A DNA stretch of 64,000 nucleotides from Nesterenkonia sandarakina (lineage in GTDB: Bacteria; Actinomycetota; Actinomycetes; Actinomycetales; Micrococcaceae). Below are positions 8,161 to 17,539 of the stretch, piece after piece (the stretch's first letter is position 1; every line of letters starts with the position of its first letter). The translations under genes were made by a program, and so were the position numbers. Location: positions 744,001-808,000 of the forward strand of contig NZ_JACCFQ010000001.1 of NCBI RefSeq assembly GCF_013410215.1. The letters are read 5' to 3'. The notes below the pieces were generated by a model that saw only the letters and a list, made by a program, of their open reading frames with translations, did not search any database and was not told the origin of the DNA.

Positions 8161-9702
8161 TCAGTGGTTCTCGGGGTAGGCCTGGGACTCGGTGCCCGGA
8201 GTGTAGCGGCGCAGCATCCAGGAGGAGGCGACGGCGGCGAGCACCATCACCACCGCCACACCGATCAGCACGCCCAGGTAGGCGATGTCGAAGGCCTCCG
8301 CAGCCGCGGCCATCGCCGGGGCGTCCCCGGATTCCAGCACCGCGGCGGGCGCCTGAGAAGCGTATTCCTCGGAGCCGGCGGGCAGCACCAGCACCCGGGT
8401 GTAGACGAAGGTGAGCAGGCTGCCCAGCAGCGCCACCCCGACCAGTCCGCCGAACTCGTAGGAGACCTCCTCGATGGAGGCCGCCATGCCGGCCCGGCGC
8501 GGGGGAACATTGCCCATGATCGCGGTGGAGGCCACCGACATCGAGGCACCCAGCCCGGCGCCGAGCACGCAGAAGCTGATCACCAGCAGCACCAGAGAAT
8601 CCTCCAGGGTGGCGTAGATCGAGCCCAGCGCGCCCACTGCGGCCAGCGCCATGCCGCCGCCGATCAGCGTGAGCAGTCCGGCGCGGTGCAGGATCGCGCC
8701 GCCGAAGAGTGCGAAGGGCATCGAGCCCACGGCGAGGGCGGAGACGATCAGGCCGGCGTCCAGCGGGGAGAAGCCCTCGACCAGCTGGAAGCGCTGGGTG
8801 GTGCCCAGCTGGACCCCGACGATCGCGAAGATGCTGGCGCCGGCGGCGATGACTCCGCCGCTGAACCCGCGGTTGCGGAAGATCGTGAAGTCCACCAGAG
8901 GCTCGGCGGTGCGGGTGAGTCGCATCTGACGCCGGGCGAAGACGGTGAGCATGACGACGGCGACCACCACGGAGACCACGAAGCGCACCCAGTCCACCGG
9001 GGTCTCGGCGATGGTCTTGATCGCCAGCACGGCGGCGGTGAGCCCGATCATCACCTGGGCCGAGGACAGCCAGTCCCAGCGGCGGCCCGGGCTGGCGATG
9101 TTGGCCGGGCCGACCACCAGCATCAGGACCAGGGCGGCGACCACGATGGGCACGTTGACCAGGAACACCGAGCCCCACCAGAAGAACTCCAGCAGCACCC
9201 CGGAGACGATCGGGCCCAGCGCCATGCCCACGGTGGCCACTGCGGCCCAGATGGCGATGGCCATATTGCGCTCGCGCTCCACGGAGAAGGTCAGCCGGAT
9301 CAGCGCCAGGGTGGCGGGCATCATGGCGGCCGCGCCCACGGCCAGCAGGGCCCGGGAGGCGATGAGCATCTCGGAGCTGGGTGAGAAGGCTGCCAGGATC
9401 GAGGCGACACCGAAGATGCCCAGGCCGACCTGGAAGATCCGTTTGTGACCGAACCGGTCCCCCAGCGCGCCGGAGCCCGGCAGCAAGCCGGCGATCACCA
9501 GCGGATAGGCGTTGATGATCCACAGCTGCTGGGAGGAGGAGGCGCCGAGCTCCGCGGTCAGCGTGGGCAGGGCGGTGTAGAGGATCGTGTTGTCCAGGGC
9601 GATCAGCAGCAGCGCCGAGGAGACGATGGCGAGCATGGTCCAGCGCTGCCACGCGCTGAGGGCGGGCCGGGCGTCGGCGCGCACAGAAGGAAGGGTCATC
9701 AC
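8161..9702 (-). CDS. MFS multidrug exporter, DHA2 (14-TM) family
   Basis: 513 residues with about 14 hydrophobic helices, the length and layout of DHA2 drug:H+ antiporters. The segment DNTILYTALPTLTAELGASS in the first helix region corresponds to motif D1 of this family (LDxTIVNVALP), and GALGDRFGHKRIF is motif A. The start is GTG 9702 followed at once by ATG. There is no Shine-Dalgarno, and a -10 hexamer TATAGT ends 7 bases upstream of the GTG, so the mRNA is probably leaderless. It is the first gene of the MFS-TetR-LysE operon. Confidence 0.9.
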   Translation of the reverse strand: MMTLPSVRADARPALSAWQRWTMLAIVSSALLLIALDNTILYTALPTLTAELGASSSQQLWIINAYPLVIAGLLPGSGALGDRFGHKRIFQVGLGIFGVASILAAFSPSSEMLIASRALLAVGAAAMMPATLALIRLTFSVERERNMAIAIWAAVATVGMALGPIVSGVLLEFFWWGSVFLVNVPIVVAALVLMLVVGPANIASPGRRWDWLSSAQVMIGLTAAVLAIKTIAETPVDWVRFVVSVVVAVVMLTVFARRQMRLTRTAEPLVDFTIFRNRGFSGGVIAAGASIFAIVGVQLGTTQRFQLVEGFSPLDAGLIVSALAVGSMPFALFGGAILHRAGLLTLIGGGMALAAVGALGSIYATLEDSLVLLVISFCVLGAGLGASMSVASTAIMGNVPPRRAGMAASIEEVSYEFGGLVGVALLGSLLTFVYTRVLVLPAGSEEYASQAPAAVLESGDAPAMAAAAEAFDIAYLGVLIGVAVVMVLAAVASSWMLRRYTPGTESQAYPENH

Positions 9703-9705
9703 CCG

Positions 9706-9737
9706 AGTAACTATACTATACGTACGGTATAGTTACT
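9706..9737 (-). promoter_or_regulatory. TetR operator palindrome overlapping a leaderless promoter
   Basis: AGTAACTATAC (9706-9716) and GTATAGTTACT (9727-9737) are perfect 11-bp inverted arms with a 10-base spacer. A nested second pair, CTATAC at 9716-9721 and GTATAG at 9727-9732, is also present. On the minus strand TATAGT (9715-9710) is followed by 7 bases and then GTG at 9702. Binding would cover the -10 and the transcription start. The right arm also contains the stop codon of the upstream sir2 gene. Confidence 0.8.
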
Positions 9738-10692
9738 GGTGATCCTGCTCACCCAGCAGAGCGTTCAGACTCTGCAGCGCCGGGGTGATCCGGGTCCGCC
9801 AGCGCCAGTCGGCCTTGGTGTCAGCGCGGGAGGGTCCACCGTTGATCACCCCGATGGGCCGATTCGACTGGTGCATGGTCAGCGCGATCTTGAATCCGCT
9901 CATCACCGCCATGGAGCTGCCTACCACCAGCAGGGCCGAGGAGGCCGCGATCAGCTCCTGCACGGCGGCCTTGCGCTCAGCGGGCACGGATTCGCCGAAG
10001 TAGACGACGTCGGGCTTGAGCTTCTCCGAGCCGCAGACCAGGCAGGTGACCATGTGGAACTGCTCCACCCAGGACTGATCCAGGGTGACATCGCCATCGG
10101 GGTTCACGTTCTCGGCCGCGGCGAAGGCGGCCTCGGCGTAGCCAGGGTTCGCCTCCTGCAGCCGGGTGTCCAGTGAGGAGCGCATCTCGCGGTTGCCGCA
10201 GTGCAGGCAGATCACGGAGTCCATGTCGCCATGCAGGTGGATCACCGGGTCTGCCCCGGCGGCGCGATGCAGGCCATCCACGTTCTGCGTGATCAGGCCG
10301 CTGAGCAGACCCTCAGCCTGCCAGTCGGCGAGCAGCCGGTGCGCCTCATTGGGCTCCGCGCGGTGCATCTGGCGCCAGCCGACGAAGCCGCGGGCCCAGT
10401 AGCGGCGCCGCGAGGCGGAGTCGTGCTGGAACTCCTGGTAGGTCATCGGGCGGTGCCGATGCAGGGATCCCTGGGGTCCGCGGTAGTCCGGGATCCCGGA
10501 GTCGGTGGAGACTCCGGCTCCGGTCACGCAGAGAACATCGCCGGAAGCCAGCATCTCGCGGATGCCCTCGCGGGCGATCTCCTCAGGTTGCGGTTCGGCG
10601 GTGTCGTGCACCACCCGTGCGATGGATCGCAGAGCCGCCTTATGGGCGTTCTCGACGGGCTTGGTGAAGGCCGCTGGGGTGGGCTCTTCCAC
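9733..10692 (-). CDS. Sir2 family NAD-dependent protein deacylase (sirtuin)
   Basis: Removes acyl groups from lysines using NAD+. The 319-residue protein shows the sirtuin core in order: GAGVSTDSGIPDYRGP (from residue 58, NAD binding), TQNVDGLHRAAG, and HLHGD with the catalytic His. A zinc ribbon follows with CLHCG and, about 60 residues later, CLVCG. VVGSSMAVMSGF closes the Rossmann fold. A 40-residue N-terminal extension precedes the core. It follows the DUF3073 gene after 3 bases, indicating one transcript. Its stop lies inside the operator of the next operon. Deacetylase versus desuccinylase activity is not decided. Confidence 0.9.
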   Translation of the reverse strand: MEEPTPAAFTKPVENAHKAALRSIARVVHDTAEPQPEEIAREGIREMLASGDVLCVTGAGVSTDSGIPDYRGPQGSLHRHRPMTYQEFQHDSASRRRYWARGFVGWRQMHRAEPNEAHRLLADWQAEGLLSGLITQNVDGLHRAAGADPVIHLHGDMDSVICLHCGNREMRSSLDTRLQEANPGYAEAAFAAAENVNPDGDVTLDQSWVEQFHMVTCLVCGSEKLKPDVVYFGESVPAERKAAVQELIAASSALLVVGSSMAVMSGFKIALTMHQSNRPIGVINGGPSRADTKADWRWRTRITPALQSLNALLGEQDHQ

Positions 10693-10695
10693 AGG

Positions 10696-10899
10696 TCAGC
10701 GCCCGTACTTATCCTCGTACGGGTCGAAGCCGCTGCTGCGCTCTTCAGTGTCCGGCCGTACTGGGCGGCTGGACGGCTCCCTGTCGCCACGGGTCTTGGC
10801 GAGCTCCCTCTCGAGAGCGGTCAGGTCGGTGTCAGGAGTGTAGTACTTGATCTCCCGAGCCTGCTTTGTAGCTTTCGCCTTCTGACGGCCACGCCCCAT
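10696..10899 (-). CDS. DUF3073 family small protein
   Basis: 67 residues beginning MGRGRQKAKATKQAREIKYY, followed by TPDTDLTALERELAK; this N-terminus is the hallmark of actinobacterial DUF3073 proteins, whose function is unknown. It is basic at the N-terminus and acidic and Arg-rich at the C-terminus (DPYEDKYGR), so it probably binds nucleic acid or ribosomes, though this is only a guess. It is the first gene of a two-gene unit with sir2. The 283 bases upstream, to ogt, show no other convincing gene. Confidence 0.88.
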   Translation of the reverse strand: MGRGRQKAKATKQAREIKYYTPDTDLTALERELAKTRGDREPSSRPVRPDTEERSSGFDPYEDKYGR

Positions 10900-11182
10900 A
10901 AGCGAGACCCCCTCTGTCTTCTCGTGTCCCTGTGCGATGCCGGGCAGGCGCTATCGCGGGATTAGCCGTATATGAAGTAGTTCGTGATCACTAGGTTAAC
11001 ATGACTGGCGCTGCGTCGTCGTCCGATGCACGCTCAAGGTCAGCACGATCACATGCAGATCGGCCCTCCCCGCAGCTCAGTCATCCGGTACAACGCCGCG
11101 GCAGCGCCGTCTGTTCCGCAGCATCGACCCGGGATCCAGGCGTGAGTGGACCTTGCCCGCTGAGCGGTGGAGAATTTGGTTT

Positions 11183-11788
11183 ATGACTGCCGCACCGCCG
11201 CTTGAAGAGTCCTACCTGCCCGAGCTTCGCTGGTGCTCGGCATCCCTGGAGGGCCTGGGCGCGATCGTGGTGATCTACTCCCCGGAAGATGACACCATCC
11301 GCGCCGCCTCGCTGGCGCAGGCCTCCGGGGACGAACCGGAGGTGGCCGCCATCGGGCGGGTGCTCCTAAAGCTGATGGACCAGCTCGAGGTGCTGGCCCC
11401 GGCCACGGCGGCCCGAGAGATGAAGCCGCTGCCGGCAGGATCAGGCCCGGTGCCCGAGGCGGTGGCGGCCTATGCCGCCGGGGATCATGCAGCACTCGAC
11501 GCACTGACTGTGGTGCAGCCGGGTTCGGCCTACCGTCAGGAGGTCTGGGCCGCGATGCGCGAGGTCCCGGCCGGGGAGACGGTCTCCTACGGAGAGCTGG
11601 CGCAGATGGCTGGGCGCCCGCTGGCGCACCGGGCGGCGGCCAGCGCGTGTGCGAACAATCTGGTGGCCTTCGCAGTGCCGTGTCACCGCGTGATCCGCTC
11701 CGACGGGAGCCTAGGCGGCTACGGCTTCGGCGGCGTCGAGACCAAACGCGCCCTGCTGGCCCGCGAAGGCCTCCCCCTCCCCCGCTAA
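11183..11788 (+). CDS. ogt: Methylated-DNA--[protein]-cysteine S-methyltransferase
   Basis: Suicide repair enzyme that moves the methyl group of O6-methylguanine to its own cysteine. The active site is AVPCHRVI with Cys167, followed by the conserved SDGSLGGYGFGGVETKRALL (Gly-rich loop to helix). VSYGELAQMAGRP is the DNA-binding recognition region. The length is 201 residues. ATG 11183 was preferred to an upstream in-frame ATG at 11153 because GGTGGAG lies 10 bases before it. A perfect 24-bp-arm hairpin repeat follows the stop by 20 bases and may end the transcript. Confidence 0.92.
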   Translation: MTAAPPLEESYLPELRWCSASLEGLGAIVVIYSPEDDTIRAASLAQASGDEPEVAAIGRVLLKLMDQLEVLAPATAAREMKPLPAGSGPVPEAVAAYAAGDHAALDALTVVQPGSAYRQEVWAAMREVPAGETVSYGELAQMAGRPLAHRAAASACANNLVAFAVPCHRVIRSDGSLGGYGFGGVETKRALLAREGLPLPR

Positions 11789-11808
11789 CCCCTTCCTGGC
11801 TGACCCCT

Positions 11809-11868
11809 TCCTGGCTGGTTGAGTTCTCCGGTAGCTACGTACCGACCGGAGAACTCAACCAGCCAGGA
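11809..11868. repeat. Palindromic repeat, copy A
   Basis: Perfect 24-bp inverted arms (11809-11832 and 11845-11868) around a 12-base loop AGCTACGTACCG. The arm contains GGTTGAGTTCTCCGGT, shared with copies at 12549 and 49959. A shorter direct duplication (CCCCTTCCTGGCTG) precedes it. It follows ogt and could act as a terminator. Confidence 0.85.
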
Positions 11869-11951
11869 GGATGTCCGGGGTGCACGCTTCCCTAGCCGTG
11901 ACAGCCTGCCCGCCGTGGTGCAGAATCGAGCTCTTCGACTCGGGAGGTCAC

Positions 11952-12527
11952 ATGGCCAGGGAATTGGTGTGGACAGGTTTCATGACGCTGGACGGGGTCG
12001 TGGACTCCCCGGGCGGGAGCAGCGAGGGACATCCCAGCGGCGGCTGGGTGCTCGGCACCGAGTTCCTGCCGGAGGCATTCGCGCTGAAAGCCGAGGAGCT
12101 CGAAGACACCACGGCGCTGATGTTCGGGCGGCGCAGCTATGAGGCCTTCGCCCCGATCTGGGCCACCTCCGAGGATCACGCGGGTTACCAGGACCTCCCC
12201 AAGTACGTGGCCTCGACCAGCCTGGAAGAGGACGCCCTGGTCAGCAACTGGGGACCGATCACCCTGCTGCGCTCCACCGAGGACATCGCGGCGCTCAAAG
12301 ACGACGACGGCGGCGCGATCTTCATCCACGGCAGCGCCGAGCTCGCGCGGAGCCTGCAGGATGCCGGGCTGATCGACCGGTACAACCTGTTGATCTTCCC
12401 GGTGCTGCTGGGCTCCGGGAAGCGACTCTTCACCGCCGAGGACCGGGAGTCGACCGCGCTGAGCCTGCGCGAGTCAGCCCACTACCCCAATGGAGTCATC
12501 AAAGCGGTCTACGAGGTCCATCACTGA
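11952..12527 (+). CDS. Dihydrofolate reductase / RibD C-terminal domain family protein
   Basis: 191 residues of the RibD_C/DHFR-like fold, a NADPH-dependent reductase family often of unknown substrate. Visible family elements are GFMTLDGVVDSPGG at the N-terminus (substrate loop), TTALMFGRRSYEAFAPIW, and GGAIFIHGSAELARSL near the NADPH-binding glycine pair, ending with VLLGSGKRLF. The start at ATG 11952 is supported by GGGAGG 5 bases upstream. The gene stands alone between two near-identical palindromic repeats in the same orientation. True folate reductase activity is unlikely given the family. Confidence 0.85.
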   Translation: MARELVWTGFMTLDGVVDSPGGSSEGHPSGGWVLGTEFLPEAFALKAEELEDTTALMFGRRSYEAFAPIWATSEDHAGYQDLPKYVASTSLEEDALVSNWGPITLLRSTEDIAALKDDDGGAIFIHGSAELARSLQDAGLIDRYNLLIFPVLLGSGKRLFTAEDRESTALSLRESAHYPNGVIKAVYEVHH

Positions 12528-12548
12528 GCCCCTCCCGCACCGACCCCT

Positions 12549-12594
12549 TCCTGGCTGGTTGAGTTCTCCGGTGGTGACGTTCCGACCGGAGAAC

Positions 12595-12608
<14 letters not shown>
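12549..12608. repeat. Palindromic repeat, copy B, overlapping the 3' end of clpB
   Basis: The left arm 12549-12572 is identical to copy A. The right arm 12585-12608 differs by three bases near its outer end. The clpB stop codon (12595-12597) lies within the right arm, so the last codons of clpB are made of repeat sequence. Placed between convergent genes. Confidence 0.8.
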
Positions 12609-15228
<2,620 letters not shown>

Positions 15229-15281
15229 GTCTTCCCCTCCCAGTGCTAGGTGACGCCGGATGCACGACGACGCCGAATAAA

Positions 15282-15302
15282 CTTGAGTCCATCCTACTCA
15301 AC
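15282..15302. promoter_or_regulatory. HAIR element (HspR operator) of clpB
   Basis: CTTGAGT-N7-ACTCAAC matches the HAIR consensus CTTGAGT-N7-ACTCAAG at 13 of 14 defined positions. It lies 54 bases upstream of clpB. HspR binding would repress clpB until heat shock. Confidence 0.88.
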
Positions 15303-15767
15303 TTTGAGGCGAGCGGAAGTATTCCAGGAGATGTCACCTATTGGTTCGGAAGCACTCCTTCCACCCGGTTGGGCGCCCTGGGTTCCCGGCAGGGCGGCAT
15401 CGTGGTTGTCTCATCCTGGAACAGGCATTGACCCCCAGCGCTACCGCTGGCGCCTGTCTTGATCTCGGCATGTAGCTTCACCGGAAGCCGCGAGGACGAT
15501 AGCGGCCTCTCGCTTGTTGGCATGATCTCCATGGCGTTCTGCACCGTCGTGGGAACACTCGTCGCCCTCGGTATCACCCGCTTTGCGCGTAGCTTGAGCG
15601 AACAACGCAAGTCCGCCGCCGCTCGGCGGACACGGCTACCGTCCTCGACCAAGTGACCCATCCGACGTCGACAATACTGCCGGCTTTCCTGGCGGCTGAG
15701 TTGTCCTTCAACGCAGATTCTCCCGCATGAGCTGTCCCGAAAAACAGCGGATCTCGATGACACAAGA
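15303..15767. other. Gene-poor region downstream of the clpB promoter
   Basis: About 465 bases with no convincing gene. A short plus-strand frame (15525-15656) would encode MISMAFCTVVGTLVALGITR, a hydrophobic helix, followed by a basic tail. It has no Shine-Dalgarno and no known family, so it is noted but not called. No repeats or RNA gene were recognised. Confidence 0.4.
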
Positions 15768-15815
15768 AACGATGGTGGTCGCTCCACCCGTAGAGGTGAA
15801 GCGACCACCATCGTT
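15768..15815 (-). terminator. Strong intrinsic terminator of the bacteriocin-like operon
   Basis: 21-bp arms (15768-15788 and 15795-15815) with one G-T mismatch and a 6-base loop. On the minus strand the stem is followed by TCTTGTG, a weak T-rich tail. It lies 28 bases after the last gene of the two-gene unit. Confidence 0.75.
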
Positions 15816-15843
15816 AGAAGCGATCCAAATCTGCGCTGAGTGG

Positions 15844-16050
15844 TTACTCAGAACTGCGCAGTGACCATCCTTGCGTGAAATTGCGTCGAATCCGCCGCAG
15901 TGCCTCGCGGCCACTCGCGGTCATCACCGTCGCACCGATCGCGGCTAAGGCTGCGCTGATGTACAACACGAAGGCCAGGTTCTCCGAGCCGGTGAGCATC
16001 CCACCGACAACTAGTAAGGCGAAGAGCAGCACGAAAAGTCCGGCTCGCAT
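15844..16050 (-). CDS. Small two-helix membrane protein, candidate immunity/partner protein
   Basis: 68 residues: MRAGLFVLLFALLVVGG and LAFVLYISAALAAIGATVM are two hydrophobic helices, followed by a basic tail REALRRIRRNF and a polar end. The Shine-Dalgarno AGGAGGT stands 7 bases before ATG 16050, and the start is only 14 bases after the stop of the peptide precursor, so the two are co-translated. No known family was recognised. Small cationic membrane proteins encoded directly after a bacteriocin gene often give immunity; that role here is inference. Confidence 0.7.
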   Translation of the reverse strand: MRAGLFVLLFALLVVGGMLTGSENLAFVLYISAALAAIGATVMTASGREALRRIRRNFTQGWSLRSSE

Positions 16051-16064
16051 ATCGATACCTCCTG

Positions 16065-16586
16065 TTACCAGCCCATGTAGACGGCCAGAGCACCGCCGGC
16101 TCCGGCGACACAACTGATGGCAAGACCTGGCCCGATCTTACCGCCGATGAACTTCACGAGCGCCCAGTACGAGACTCGCTTTTCCAAGATGGAGACGATT
16201 GCGTCGAAACCGATAACGCCGCCCGTGCATCCAGCGATCGTTGAAGCGATACCTCCCAGTGCACCCTTGCTGCTGGACTGGGCCTGGGCGCTGGATTCAA
16301 TGCCAGCGTTCGCCGCAGAGGCTGCTGTCATTTCATCTTCCATGGACCCAGCACTTGCCAGCTGCACTTCTGAGCCATCATCTAAGACCACGACGGCATC
16401 GCCTTCCGCGTTGAATCCCAGAGCATGAGCATCCGCGGTGAGAGTCTCTTGCCCGACGGCAGTGAGATCTTCGTTGATCGCTTCACGCGCGGCGTCATCC
16501 AGGACCTGACTGTTTTCTAAGTCGGATGCAGCCTGTTCTGCAACTGATGGGACGCTCGCGGCGGCACCTGCGACCCCGGTCGCCAT
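16065..16586 (-). CDS. Secreted bacteriocin-like peptide precursor, signal peptide interrupted by TGA
   Basis: The uninterrupted part encodes 173 residues. An acidic, Ala/Ser/Glu-rich propeptide (about residues 14-110) leads to a hydrophobic, Gly-rich C-terminal region with GGIASTIAGCTGGVIGFDAI, FIGGKIGPGLAISC and final AVYMGW. Two cysteines bracket a central amphipathic stretch. This layout resembles Sec-dependent hydrophobic bacteriocins, but I recognise no family. The natural start looks to be ATG 16637 (MKTLS, preceded by GGAG), in the same frame, giving MKTLS-stop-GIPALLVTGSLMATG: a good signal peptide broken by TGA at 16620-16622. Starting at ATG 16586 loses the charged n-region. The gene is probably inactivated, recoded or miscalled at one base. 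It is followed by a candidate immunity gene and a terminator. Confidence 0.65.
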   Translation of the reverse strand: MATGVAGAAASVPSVAEQAASDLENSQVLDDAAREAINEDLTAVGQETLTADAHALGFNAEGDAVVVLDDGSEVQLASAGSMEDEMTAASAANAGIESSAQAQSSSKGALGGIASTIAGCTGGVIGFDAIVSILEKRVSYWALVKFIGGKIGPGLAISCVAGAGGALAVYMGW

Positions 16587-16637
16587 CAGTGATCCCGTAA
16601 CAAGGAGTGCTGGAATTCCTCAAGACAGCGTCTTCAT

Positions 16638-16882
16638 AACTCTCCGTTCCTGATACGGTCGTCGACCTCTTCGACGGCCAGGCCTTCGTCCCCGTCTGAA
16701 CGACGGCTTAACACGACCAAATCACAGCTAATACACAAACTGAAGGATAGTTGCTAGATTCACACAGAATATACAGAAAAGGAATGCTTACCTTAAAGAT
16801 AGCTGTCCAATATATACTAAAGAAATTCAAGTTTTAAGCAACAAGCCACATAAGGTGCCTTTGACGCACCACAGGGGGAACC
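16638..16882. other. AT-rich intergenic region, likely promoter of the minus-strand peptide operon
   Basis: Positions 16690-16860 are strikingly AT-rich compared with the rest of the window (for example CAATATATACTAAAGAAATT). They contain several TATA-like minus-strand hexamers (TATATT near 16810) that could serve as -10 elements. No gene or repeat is visible. The composition suggests acquired DNA or a strong promoter. Confidence 0.45.
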
Positions 16883-17458
16883 ATCTTCAGCCACAAACCC
16901 ACGCTCGAAGGTCAGCTAGTCCGTCTGCGACCCATCCAGGGGCAAGACGCCGAGGTGATCCACCGACTGATCCACGATCCTGAAGTCGCGGTCCTGACCG
17001 GCTCGGTTCACACCAGCGCACCCCAGCCTTCATCGTGGTCGGTGGAGGCCCTTCGAGAGACCTACCAACAGTGGAGCACCTCGGAGGACCGTCTCGTGCT
17101 CGCAGTGATCGAGCGGAAGACCGAGACAATGGTCGGTGAAGTAGTCCTCAATGACTGGCACGAGGAGAACCGCTCCTGCGGCTTCAGAACCCTCATCGGT
17201 CCGGAGGGCCGTGGCAAGGGCCTCGGCACCGAGGCCACCCGCATGATCATCCGCTATGGACTGCAGTCCCTCGGGCTTCATCGGATCTCGCTGGAGGTCT
17301 ACGATTTCAACCCGCGCGCTCGGCACGTCTACGAGAAGGTCGGTTTCACTCACGAGGGGACCGGACGGGACGCCTTGTGGTTCGAGGATCGGTGGGTCGA
17401 CGTGCACTACATGTCGATCCTCGACACCGATATCTTCGGAGGCGCCAGCTCGCGGTGA
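16883..17458 (+). CDS. GNAT family N-acetyltransferase (RimJ/RimL type) without a normal start codon
   Basis: Acetyl-CoA-dependent N-acetyltransferase. The frame carries the opening strand LEGQLVRLRPIQGQDAE expected for RimJ/RimL proteins, then acetyl-CoA-binding GPEGRGKGLGTEATRMII and the closing NPRARHVYEKVGFTHEG. The open frame begins after a TGA at 16863 and has no ATG, GTG or TTG before GTG 16955, which would remove the first strand. ATC at 16883 sits 4 bases after AGGGGG, exactly where ATG should be. I place the start there. It may be a rare ATC start, a mutated ATG or a base error. The substrate is unknown; protein N-termini or small amines are typical. Confidence 0.75.
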   Translation: MFSHKPTLEGQLVRLRPIQGQDAEVIHRLIHDPEVAVLTGSVHTSAPQPSSWSVEALRETYQQWSTSEDRLVLAVIERKTETMVGEVVLNDWHEENRSCGFRTLIGPEGRGKGLGTEATRMIIRYGLQSLGLHRISLEVYDFNPRARHVYEKVGFTHEGTGRDALWFEDRWVDVHYMSILDTDIFGGASSR

Positions 17459-17539
17459 AGCATGATTGCGAGGATCAGCTCCGCGCGTCGTCGTCGGCCT
17501 TCACGTCCCCTGGGGCAAGAGACTCGCGCCGTCGCGCCC

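Noticed and set aside
7041-9384. Two long plus-strand frames opposite the LysE-TetR-MFS operon
   Set aside because: Antisense shadows of GC-rich coding DNA with repetitive His/Gly/Asp products and no motifs.
15459-15656. Possible small membrane protein with one hydrophobic helix
   Set aside because: No Shine-Dalgarno, no family, and isolated; kept only as a note on the gene-poor region.
16955-17458. GNAT gene starting at GTG 16955
   Set aside because: That start removes the first beta strand LEGQLVRLRPI, which is plainly coding upstream.
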